Shown piece after piece: positions 1 through 5,794 of a stretch of DNA of 7,383 bases. Under the pieces are notes generated by a model. That model was not told the DNA's origin. It did no database searches and was given only the letters and a program-made list of their open reading frames with translations. Position 1 is the first letter of the stretch; each line of letters begins with the position of its first letter. Source of the stretch: Acidobacteriota bacterium (lineage in GTDB: Bacteria > Acidobacteriota > Terriglobia > Acidoferrales > UBA7541); the NCBI GenBank assembly GCA_019239815.1, contig JAFAZL010000110.1, positions 1 to 7,383 on the forward strand, written 5' to 3'. The position numbers and the translations under genes are program-made.

Positions 1-2
1 TC

Positions 3-614
3 GCCAGCGCGAAGGCTCATGCGGTGAACATTGCGGTCGATCAGGAAACGAGCTTCTACGATCCCGATCGTTCGACGCGGAGAATTGCGGTCGCCTACGC
101 GCAAAAATGGATCGACGTTGCGGCGGCGATAGGGTCGCCGAGCGTTCGCACGAATGTGGCGCCCGCCAAGAACACCGAGCCAAATCTCGCGAACGCGATT
201 GAGAGCATGAAGGAAGTCGCGAACTACGGTGCGTCGCGCAATGTGGTCGTCCACATGGAAAACGACAACCTGATCAGCGAAGACGCGTTTTTCATCGTCA
301 AAATCATCGAGGGCGTAAAGAATCCCTATTTGCACGCGCTGCCCGACTTTGCGAATTCGATGATGCGGGGCGATGCGGATTACGCGTACCGCGCGATCAA
401 AGCGATGTTCGACCACGCTTACGGAATTTGCCATGCGAAGGATGGAGATTTCGATCAGAACGGAAAGGACTATCCGATCGATCTGGCGAAGACATTTGGA
501 ATTTTGAAGGCGAGCGGGTATCGCGGGTACTGCTCGATTGAATACAGTGGTAGCGGCGATCCACATGAGTCCACGAAGAAGTTAATTGCGGAGAGTGTGA
601 ATTATCTGAGTTGA
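3..614 (+). CDS. Sugar phosphate isomerase/epimerase, TIM-barrel family (5'-truncated by window edge)
   Basis: This is the C-terminal part of a xylose-isomerase-like TIM-barrel protein (AP endonuclease 2 superfamily), a group of metal-dependent sugar isomerases and epimerases. The reading frame is open from base 3. A GTG at 24 could be read as a start, but it lies inside conserved-looking sequence with no ribosome binding site, so the true start is judged to be upstream. Numbering from that GTG, the four residues that bind the divalent metal in D-tagatose-3-epimerase-type enzymes can be assigned: Glu79 (VVHMEND), Asp108 (LPDFAN), His137 (CHAKDG) and Glu173 (SIEYSG). About 200 residues are visible, against roughly 270-300 for the family, so some 70-100 N-terminal residues are missing. 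It ends 34 bp before a dehydrogenase small subunit on the same strand, so co-transcription is likely. No signal peptide can be judged. The family is secure but the substrate is unknown. Confidence 0.85.
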   Translation, partial: ASAKAHAVNIAVDQETSFYDPDRSTRRIAVAYAQKWIDVAAAIGSPSVRTNVAPAKNTEPNLANAIESMKEVANYGASRNVVVHMENDNLISEDAFFIVKIIEGVKNPYLHALPDFANSMMRGDADYAYRAIKAMFDHAYGICHAKDGDFDQNGKDYPIDLAKTFGILKASGYRGYCSIEYSGSGDPHESTKKLIAESVNYLS

Positions 615-634
615 GTTCGACACGACGCTATCAC

Positions 635-639
635 AGGAG
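635..639 (+). promoter_or_regulatory. Ribosome binding site of the GluDH subunit 3 gene
   Basis: AGGAG lies 9 bases before the ATG at 649. It supports that start, which places the twin arginines at residues 8-9 as expected for a Tat signal. Confidence 0.7.
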
Positions 640-648
640 CGAGAGCAC

Positions 649-1269
649 ATGGCGGGACAGAGTATTGAGCGGCGGGAGATGTTGCGGATTCTGGCTACGG
701 CCTCGGCGGCAGCCGGATTCGCTGGATTCAGCAAGTGGATGTTTGCCTGCGAGGACGTACACGCGGCCGGCAAGGCTGTGCAACAGATCAAGAGCGCGAC
801 GTACTCGCCGCAATTTTTCTTTCCGGACGAATATCCGATGGTCGAGCGGCTATCGGAGATGATCATTCCGAGCGATGGCGGAGCCGGCGCGCGCGAAGCG
901 GGCGTTGCGGAGTTCATCGACTTCATGGTGTTTCACGACGAAAGTTTGCAGTATCCGTTCCGCTTGGGGTTGAGCTGGATGAATGCGCATTCGGAGCGGC
1001 TATACAAAAAGAACTTTCTTGAGATCACCGAAGCCGATCAGACGGAACTCCTGCGACATCTTGCGTACAAAAAAGAATTTCGCGACGGCGAAGAAGATGG
1101 ACGCGCGTTTTTCGGCTTGATGCGCGAATACACAACGATGGGCTTTTACACGTCGCGTGTCGGGCTGGAAGAGCTGGATTGTCCCAGCTTGAAGTTTTAC
1201 AACGCGTCGCCCGCATGCCCGCACGTGGACGATCGCGAGCACAAGCATTTGCCCCCGCCGAAATACTAG
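649..1269 (+). CDS. Gluconate 2-dehydrogenase subunit 3 family protein with Tat signal
   Basis: This 206-residue protein is the small, non-catalytic subunit of a membrane or periplasmic FAD-dependent sugar dehydrogenase. The N-terminus carries a twin-arginine signal: Arg8-Arg9 (IERREMLRIL), then a mildly hydrophobic Ala/Gly-rich stretch at about 11-28, and the FSKW segment typical of the family. The family core follows at 66-91, with ERLSEMIIP, the acidic/Gly turn SDGGAGAREAGV and EFID. The C-terminus (about 164-206) has GFYTSRVGLEELD and a short Cys/His-rich tail with CPHVDD and EHKH. Members of this family act as Tat carriers for a GMC catalytic subunit, which here is the next gene 27 bp downstream and lacks a signal. 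An AGGAG site supports the start. No cytochrome c subunit is visible; one may lie upstream of the window or elsewhere. Confidence 0.9.
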   Translation: MAGQSIERREMLRILATASAAAGFAGFSKWMFACEDVHAAGKAVQQIKSATYSPQFFFPDEYPMVERLSEMIIPSDGGAGAREAGVAEFIDFMVFHDESLQYPFRLGLSWMNAHSERLYKKNFLEITEADQTELLRHLAYKKEFRDGEEDGRAFFGLMREYTTMGFYTSRVGLEELDCPSLKFYNASPACPHVDDREHKHLPPPKY

Positions 1270-1296
1270 ATCACGACGAAAACGAGGACTCCAAAT

Positions 1297-2967
1297 ATGG
1301 CAAAACAAGTTTACGACGTGATTGTGATCGGCACGGGAGCTGGCGGCGGCATGGCGATCAAAACGCTCTGCGAAGCCGGGCTGAAAGTGTGCGCGCTGAA
1401 TGCGGGACGCGCACTGAATCCCGGCAAGGATTTCAAAAATCACCGCATGCCGTATGACATGAAGTTTCGCGGCTTCGATGACCCGAAAAAACGCGCGCAA
1501 TCCTACGGCTACATGGACAACGAATACACTGCCGGAATCTGGGAACACGAAATCACGTACACGACCGCGCCCGGCACACAGTGGATGTGGCCGCGATGTT
1601 TTGCCGTTGGCGGCAAGACCAATTTCTGGGGCCGCAGCGCGGCGCGGATGGGCGACATCGATTTTCAGGCGGCGAGCCTCGACGGATTTGACGTGAATTG
1701 GCCGGTGAAATACGAAGAGATCGCGCCGTACTATTCGCGCGTCGAGCGATTGATCGGCGTGGCGAGCACGGTGCAGAACCGGCCGAGCAATCCGGATGGC
1801 GAATACATTCCACCAATGAATTTCCGCTGCTTCGATTGGATTTTAAAGTCAGGCGCCGACAAAGTGGGCGTTCCGTATCTGCCGGATCGCGAAGCGCAGC
1901 TCACACAAGAGCACAACGGGCACCCAGCATGCCACTATTGCGGGAATTGCACGGAAGGATGCGACATCGGGGCGTTTTTCTCTTCGCCGCGGTATTTACT
2001 GCCTGCCGCTGAAGCGACGAAGAATCTGGAGCTGCGCACGAATGCGCTGGCTAAAAATATTTTGGTCGACGAGAAGGGGCACGCGGCGGGAGTGGCGTAC
2101 ATCGACCGAAACACGAAACAAGAAGTCGAAGTCTACGGACGCGCAGTGGTGGTTGCGGCTTCGACCGTCGAAAGCGCCCGCATCATTTTGAACTCGAAAT
2201 CGCGCCACTGGCCGAATGGGATTGCGAATTCCAGTGGCCAGGCCGGACGAAATTTGTGCGATCACATCTACGGCTCGACGGCGTACGGATACTTGCCGCA
2301 ACTACTCGGGCAGCCGGCTTTCCCGGACAATGTTTCAACCGCGGAGATCGCATGGCTGCCGCGCTGGCAAAACTTAAACAATCCGCACGAAGAGGCCTTC
2401 ATTCGCGGGTATTCGATGTATCCGGATGGAGGGTGCGGCGAATTTCCGGAGCTACGCGGCATCGAAGGATTTGGCTCCGAGTTCAAACGCGAAGTGAAAC
2501 GAAAATATCCGGCCCCGGTAAATTTGGGAATTCAGGCTCCTTCCCTTCCGAGTCCGACGAATTTTGTCGACATCGATCCCGAAGTGAAGGACGCGTTTGG
2601 AATTCCTGTCGTGCGAGTTCATTTCCGATGGGGCGAGAACGAACTGAAGATGTGGGAACACGGAAAATATATCAGCCGCGAGATTTTTCGGGCGTGCGGC
2701 GCGGAGTATGAGGGTTGTAGCGAGCATCCGCAAATACCGGGATGGAGTCTGCACGAAACGGGAACGCTGCGCATGGGCAGCGACCCAAAAAACTTCGTGA
2801 CGAACAAGTTTGGACAGACGCACGATGTCCCAAATTTGTTTGTCGCGGACGCGAGCTTGTTTTTGAGTTGCACGGACAAGACGACGACGCTTTCGATTTT
2901 GGCGTTCTCGATGCGTGCGAGCGAGTATTTGGCGGATCAGATGAAGAGCGGGAAGTTGAGCGCGTAG
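1297..2967 (+). CDS. GMC family FAD-dependent oxidoreductase (sugar/glycoside dehydrogenase catalytic subunit)
   Basis: This 556-residue glucose-methanol-choline oxidoreductase is probably the catalytic subunit paired with the preceding gene. It would oxidise a sugar hydroxyl with FAD and pass electrons to a cytochrome or the respiratory chain. The N-terminal Rossmann motif is IGTGAGGG (11-18). The second FAD segment is at about 98-115 (GGKTNFWG). The C-terminal GMC domain contains the catalytic His486 (LHETGTLRMG) and the FAD-contacting FVADAS (515-520). Cys212, 215, 218 and 222 (CHYCGNC then C-DIGA) sit where FAD glucose dehydrogenases hold a 3Fe-4S cluster. Three points are odd. The usual LEAG acid at the end of strand 2 is Asn35 (LNAG). 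The usual second catalytic Asn or His of the C-domain appears to be Thr529 (DKTTTLSI). There is no signal peptide, so export with the Tat-bearing small subunit is inferred. GAGG at 1284-1287 is a good ribosome binding site. The substrate is not determinable. Confidence 0.92.
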   Translation: MAKQVYDVIVIGTGAGGGMAIKTLCEAGLKVCALNAGRALNPGKDFKNHRMPYDMKFRGFDDPKKRAQSYGYMDNEYTAGIWEHEITYTTAPGTQWMWPRCFAVGGKTNFWGRSAARMGDIDFQAASLDGFDVNWPVKYEEIAPYYSRVERLIGVASTVQNRPSNPDGEYIPPMNFRCFDWILKSGADKVGVPYLPDREAQLTQEHNGHPACHYCGNCTEGCDIGAFFSSPRYLLPAAEATKNLELRTNALAKNILVDEKGHAAGVAYIDRNTKQEVEVYGRAVVVAASTVESARIILNSKSRHWPNGIANSSGQAGRNLCDHIYGSTAYGYLPQLLGQPAFPDNVSTAEIAWLPRWQNLNNPHEEAFIRGYSMYPDGGCGEFPELRGIEGFGSEFKREVKRKYPAPVNLGIQAPSLPSPTNFVDIDPEVKDAFGIPVVRVHFRWGENELKMWEHGKYISREIFRACGAEYEGCSEHPQIPGWSLHETGTLRMGSDPKNFVTNKFGQTHDVPNLFVADASLFLSCTDKTTTLSILAFSMRASEYLADQMKSGKLSA

Positions 2968-3059
2968 TGGGTACGAATGCTTAGTCCTCACGAGCAAAGG
3001 CACAGCCAATCTGCTGGAAGAGTGATTTTCGCCGGAATGTCCGATTGGAATCCGCGAGA

Positions 3060-3602
3060 CTACGAACTAGCGAGGAGCTGATCGAAGTAGGACAACATCT
3101 CCGGTGAGTCCCACTGCTGGTATCCGATGATCTTGCGGGCGATTTTGCCGTTGCGGTCGATGATGTACGTCTCGGGAACCATGACGGTGCCGTAGGATTC
3201 TCCGATGGCGGAGCGATTTTCCTTTGTGGCGGGATCGCGGTAGGTCGGGTAGTTGATGGCGTGGTCGAGAAGGAATTTTTTGTAAGCGGCGTCGTCTTCG
3301 TCGGCGGCCACGCCGAGCACCATCGCGTTGTGCGAGGCGATGTGCTGCTGAAGGCGATTCAGGCCGGGCGCTTCTTCGACGCACGGCCCACACCAAGAAC
3401 CCCAGAAATTCAGCACGACGATCTTGCCGCGGAAATCGGAGAGATGAGTGGGTTTGCCCTCAATCGTTAACGGGAAATCACGCGCTTTGCTGCCCGCGAT
3501 GGAGGCCTCTCCCTGGCGATAGCTGGGGAGCGCAAATGCCAGAATTACGGCGGCGGCGACCGCGATTGCGGCCCAATTCACGAGTTTTCGGCCGACTCCC
3601 AT
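3060..3602 (-). CDS. TlpA/ResA-like membrane-anchored thiol-disulfide oxidoreductase
   Basis: This 180-residue thioredoxin-fold protein has one N-terminal membrane segment (about residues 8-26), so the catalytic domain should face the periplasm. The redox motif is W70-C71-G72-P73-C74, preceded by VVLNFWGS. The cis-proline motif is VPET with Pro143, followed by YIIDRNGKI. The domain begins with DFPLTIEGK and HLSDFRGK, the standard TlpA/ResA/AhpC-TSA layout. Known relatives reduce periplasmic disulfides, for instance in cytochrome c maturation. No cytochrome maturation genes are visible here, so the partner is unknown. The start is well bounded: a TAA lies in frame three codons upstream of the ATG. 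No Shine-Dalgarno is present and a -10-like TATTAT lies only 8 bases before the ATG, so translation may be leaderless. The gene stands alone between a convergent GMC gene and a divergent glycosyltransferase. Confidence 0.92.
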   Translation of the reverse strand: MGVGRKLVNWAAIAVAAAVILAFALPSYRQGEASIAGSKARDFPLTIEGKPTHLSDFRGKIVVLNFWGSWCGPCVEEAPGLNRLQQHIASHNAMVLGVAADEDDAAYKKFLLDHAINYPTYRDPATKENRSAIGESYGTVMVPETYIIDRNGKIARKIIGYQQWDSPEMLSYFDQLLASS

Positions 3603-3609
3603 CAGGTGT

Positions 3610-3615
3610 TATAAT
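3610..3615 (+). promoter_or_regulatory. Candidate -10 element for the glycosyltransferase/pterin operon
   Basis: TATAAT is a perfect -10 consensus and is embedded in the only AT-rich patch of the gap. No good -35 is visible: the 17-base position (3587-3592) reads TTCGGC. Transcription would start near 3622 and leave a leader of about 83 bases before the glycosyltransferase ATG. It overlaps the minus-strand -10 of the divergent gene. Confidence 0.45.
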
Positions 3616-3639
3616 AACGTATCCCCGAGTGGTTCGGAA
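3611..3639 (-). promoter_or_regulatory. Candidate promoter for the TlpA-like gene
   Basis: Read on the minus strand, TATTAT (3616-3611) matches the -10 consensus at 5 of 6 positions. A weak -35, TTCCGA (3639-3634, 3 of 6), lies 17 bases upstream. Transcription would begin within a few bases of the ATG at 3602, giving a leaderless or nearly leaderless message. This agrees with the lack of a Shine-Dalgarno. Inferred from sequence only. Confidence 0.4.
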
Positions 3640-3704
3640 CGCCGGTTCGGCCTGGGTGGCGATTTGGCCGGTGGCGTTCGGGCGAGCTTCCGCCGAATCT
3701 ATCC
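3622..3704 (+). other. GC-rich leader of the glycosyltransferase gene with short repeats and hairpins
   Basis: No gene is seen in this stretch. It holds three copies of GTTCGG (3632-3637, 3645-3650, 3676-3681) and two of GGTGGCG (3655-3661, 3670-3676). Two small potential hairpins are CCGA/TCGG (3625-3628 with 3634-3637) and CGGCC/GGCCG (3648-3652 with 3666-3670). No Shine-Dalgarno precedes the ATG at 3705. Whether any of this is regulatory is unknown, and some repetition is expected in GC-rich DNA. Confidence 0.3.
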
Positions 3705-4838
3705 ATGTCCAACACGAAGCCAAATTCACAAAGACAGGGTGAAGAGTCTCTGCGCACGGAAGCTGGCGCGAGCGCTGACCTTGCCGAGGAAGGCAAGAAG
3801 AACACGGCTGCGTTTGCAGGCGAGGCATGCATTACGGCGATCGTGCCAGCACGAAATGAAGAGTCGGTGATTGGCGGTTGCGTAAGGAGTTTGGCGGCGC
3901 AGCCAGCGATCGCGGAAATCTTGGTGGTGAACGATCAGTCGAGCGATGGAACGGTCGCGGCGGTGCGTCGAGCAGCTGCGGAAATCCCGAAGCTCAGGTT
4001 GCTGGAGACGGGCAAGCTGCCTGCGGGCTGGGTCGGGAAGAACAACGCGGTGTGGCGTGGAGCGGCGGAAGCGCACAGTCGCTGGCTGCTTTTCACGGAT
4101 GCGGACGCGGAGCTGCTTCCCGGAGCCACGGCGCGGGCGTTGCAAATCGCGCAGGAGTCGGATGCAGCGCTGGTTTCGTTTTCGCCGGAGCAGGTGACCG
4201 AGACGTGGTACGAGAAGTCGCTGATCCCGTTTGTGTATTGCCGGCTGGCGCGGCAATTTGCATTCAAGGATGTGAACGATCCGAAGAAACCAACGGCCGC
4301 AGCGAATGGGCAATTTCTAATGATTCGGCGCGATGTTTACGACGCAATTGGCGGGCACGCAGCGATTGCGGGTGAAGTTTTGGAAGATGTGGCGCTGGCA
4401 AAAAATGTGAAAAGCGCCGGCCATCCGATCTGGTTTGGCACCGGCAAAGGTGTGGTGAAGGCGCGAATGTATCGGTCGTTTGCGGCGATGAGCGAAGGAT
4501 GGAAGAAGAATTTGTACTTGTTAATGGGCGGGTCGCGAAGGGCGACCTACAGCGAATTCTTTTCGGCAGTGCCCTGGATTCCGCTTTTGCTGATCTTGAT
4601 TGGCCTGTTCATGCCGTTCGCGCTGATGGCTGGAGTGGTGTTGTTGCTTGTGCGGCAGGCCGGTTATGGGATGGACCTGCGGAGTAACCAATTCAGTGGG
4701 TCGCTCATCCTCTATTATGTGCCCGCCGTACTGATTTATAGCGGGGTCCTGTTTGGGTCGTATCGCGCCTATGCCAGGGGAAAAGTGGCATGGAAGGGGC
4801 GCGAGATTTCGGTCGGGACGCCGGGGACCGCGCGATAA
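3705..4838 (+). CDS. Family 2 glycosyltransferase with C-terminal membrane segments (CrtQ/HpnB-like)
   Basis: This 377-residue inverting glycosyltransferase has a GT-A fold. Residues 1-40 are polar and probably disordered. The catalytic domain starts at about 43 with ITAIVPARNEE, followed by VVNDQSSDGT (74-83), the metal and nucleotide-sugar motif D132-A-D134 (LLFTDADAEL), the acceptor-loop NGQFLMIRRD (201-210) and the probable catalytic-base motif Glu227-Asp228 (EVLEDVAL). Hydrophobic segments at about 288-318 and 333-352 should anchor it to the inner membrane with the catalytic domain cytoplasmic. The layout resembles carotenoid (CrtQ) and hopanoid-associated (HpnB) glycosyltransferases, which suggests a lipid acceptor, but donor and acceptor cannot be read. 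The ATG at 3705 is the only usable start between an in-frame TAA at 3615 and the domain, yet it has no ribosome binding site. A pterin gene follows 49 bp downstream. Confidence 0.85.
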   Translation: MSNTKPNSQRQGEESLRTEAGASADLAEEGKKNTAAFAGEACITAIVPARNEESVIGGCVRSLAAQPAIAEILVVNDQSSDGTVAAVRRAAAEIPKLRLLETGKLPAGWVGKNNAVWRGAAEAHSRWLLFTDADAELLPGATARALQIAQESDAALVSFSPEQVTETWYEKSLIPFVYCRLARQFAFKDVNDPKKPTAAANGQFLMIRRDVYDAIGGHAAIAGEVLEDVALAKNVKSAGHPIWFGTGKGVVKARMYRSFAAMSEGWKKNLYLLMGGSRRATYSEFFSAVPWIPLLLILIGLFMPFALMAGVVLLLVRQAGYGMDLRSNQFSGSLILYYVPAVLIYSGVLFGSYRAYARGKVAWKGREISVGTPGTAR

Positions 4839-4887
4839 TTTTTTCGTTTTGAAACAGAATGTCGGAGGTCTTTTCAGGCAACGGGCT

Positions 4888-5322
4888 ATGGTCCTGCTGA
4901 CGCGCAAAATCGAATTTTCGGCCTCGCACCGGTACAACAATCCGGCGATGTCTCAGGAGGAGAATCGCCGCGTATTTGGGAAGTGCAACAACCCGCATGG
5001 ACACGGGCACAACTACACGCTGGAAGTGACCGTAGCGGGTGAACCCGATCCTGTCACGGGCATGGTGGTCGATCTCGCCGATTTGAAAAAGATTCTGGAG
5101 CAGGAAGTGATGCGGCGAATGGATCACCGGCATTTGAATTTTGAAGTGCCGGAACTCGCGGGGCAGATTCCGACTTGCGAGAACGTCGCGCGCGTCATCT
5201 GGAATTTGCTGGAGCCGAAGATTCCGCAGGGGCGGCTGCATCGTGTGCGATTGTACGAGTCGCCGGATTTGTTTGCGGATTGCTACCGCAATGGCGCTGG
5301 CCGGAAGGGGAGCGCGACATGA
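4888..5322 (+). CDS. 6-pyruvoyl-tetrahydropterin synthase/QueD family protein, copy 1
   Basis: This 144-residue T-fold enzyme acts on 7,8-dihydroneopterin triphosphate, forming either 6-pyruvoyl-tetrahydropterin (biopterin route) or 6-carboxy-tetrahydropterin (QueD, queuosine route). Zinc ligands are His14 (FSASH), His39 and His41. The catalytic cysteine is Cys33 (FGKCNNPHGHGHNY). The Asp79-His80 pair (MDHRHLN), the pterin-binding segment PTCEN (95-99) and Glu124 (LYES) complete the active site. The Cys-to-HGH spacing is C-x5-HGH, as in animal PTPS. Because residue 37 is also His, it can be read as the C-x3-HGH spacing of QueD as well. The ATG at 4888 is preferred because MVLLTRKIEFSASH matches the family N-terminus. 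Longer in-frame versions from 4753 or TTG 4849 would add unrelated residues. The ribosome binding site is weak (AGG at 4876-4878; GGAGG at 4864 is too distant). It overlaps copy 2 by ATGA. Confidence 0.9.
   Translation: MVLLTRKIEFSASHRYNNPAMSQEENRRVFGKCNNPHGHGHNYTLEVTVAGEPDPVTGMVVDLADLKKILEQEVMRRMDHRHLNFEVPELAGQIPTCENVARVIWNLLEPKIPQGRLHRVRLYESPDLFADCYRNGAGRKGSAT
5307..5312 (+). promoter_or_regulatory. Ribosome binding site deciding the start of PTPS copy 2
   Basis: GGGGAG lies 6 bases before the ATG at 5319, inside the end of copy 1. The ATG shares bases with the TGA of copy 1 (ATGA, 5319-5322), the classic arrangement for translational coupling. This start is preferred over an upstream in-frame ATG at 5175, which would sit deep inside copy 1. 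Confidence 0.75.
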
Positions 5323-5774
5323 CGGCGGCGAGCGACCTGAAGATCGAACTCGGACGGCGGTATCGTTTCGCGGCGTCGCACAGGCTGCATAGTGCGCAGC
5401 TGAGCGACTCTGAGAACGCGCGGATTTATGGCAAGTGTAACAACGCGTGCGGGCACGGCCACAATTACACGATCGAAATCAACATTTCTGGAGACGTCGA
5501 CCCAGCGACGGGGATGATCGCGAATCTCGCCGACCTCGACAGCTTTGTGCAGCGAGAAATATTGGAGCCGTTCGATCATCGCTCGCTGAACGACGAGGTC
5601 GATGTATTTCGCGCCGAAGTGCCGACGACGGAGAATTTGTGCATCGAGATTTATCGGCGATTGAAGTCGTTTCCGCACGCAAAACTCGAGCGTGTGCGCG
5701 TCGAGGAGACGTCGAATAACAGTTTTGAATACGCAGGAGAGGAAGCGGTAAGCGGTTCGGACGTGGCACTTTGA
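5319..5774 (+). CDS. 6-pyruvoyl-tetrahydropterin synthase/QueD family protein, copy 2
   Basis: This 151-residue second PTPS-type enzyme is a paralogue of its upstream neighbour rather than a recent duplicate, because the two are clearly diverged outside the motifs. All expected residues are present: zinc ligands His21 (FAASH), His46 and His48; catalytic Cys40 ([15 protein letters not shown]-x5-HGH spacing); Asp86-His87 (FDHRSLN); PTTEN (102-106); and Glu130 (EETSNN). The segment [14 protein letters not shown] (61-74) is close to the animal PTPS pattern. An extra Cys44 lies between the catalytic cysteine and the HGH and occupies the place of His37 in copy 1. The last 13 or so residues are acidic and Ser-rich and lie outside the fold. 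It starts within the stop codon of copy 1 and is followed 20 bp later by folE. A dihydroneopterin-triphosphate-derived product is expected; the exact product is not determinable. Confidence 0.9.
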   Translation: MTAASDLKIELGRRYRFAASHRLHSAQLSDSENARIYGKCNNACGHGHNYTIEINISGDVDPATGMIANLADLDSFVQREILEPFDHRSLNDEVDVFRAEVPTTENLCIEIYRRLKSFPHAKLERVRVEETSNNSFEYAGEEAVSGSDVAL

Positions 5775-5782
5775 CGGTGCTG

Positions 5783-5788
5783 AAAGGA
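5783..5788 (+). promoter_or_regulatory. Ribosome binding site deciding the folE start
   Basis: AAAGGA lies 6 bases before the ATG at 5795. This favours that ATG over the in-frame TTG at 5771, which overlaps the stop codon of the preceding gene but has no good ribosome binding site. Confidence 0.65.
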
Positions 5789-5794
5789 CCAGGG

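Noticed and set aside
2968..3059. Terminator or small gene between the convergent GMC and TlpA-like genes
   Set aside because: Only 4-bp inverted repeats such as CGGA/TCCG near 3032 are present, with no T run and no plausible coding frame.
3619..3660. tRNA-like fragment suggested by repeated GGTTCGG
   Set aside because: No cloverleaf can be drawn: there is no acceptor stem, anticodon arm or CCA context, and the motif simply repeats in GC-rich DNA.
4811..4850. Intrinsic terminator between the glycosyltransferase and PTPS copy 1
   Set aside because: There is a T-rich run at 4839-4850, but the only upstream hairpin is a weak GGTC/GACC about 9 bases away, which is not enough to call a terminator.
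4849..4877. Internal promoter TTGAAA then TTTCAG before PTPS copy 1
   Set aside because: The -35 is good (5 of 6), but the -10 at 17-base spacing matches only 3 of 6 and would leave almost no leader. It is too weak to annotate.
4753..4887. N-terminal extension of PTPS copy 1 starting at ATG 4753
   Set aside because: The extra 45 residues overlap the end of the glycosyltransferase gene in another frame, are Arg/Gly-rich and unlike the family. The family N-terminus starts at ATG 4888.
5175..5318. Longer version of PTPS copy 2 starting at ATG 5175
   Set aside because: The extension lies inside the conserved C-terminal part of copy 1 and reads as out-of-frame low-complexity sequence. GGGGAG plus ATGA at 5319 marks the real start.
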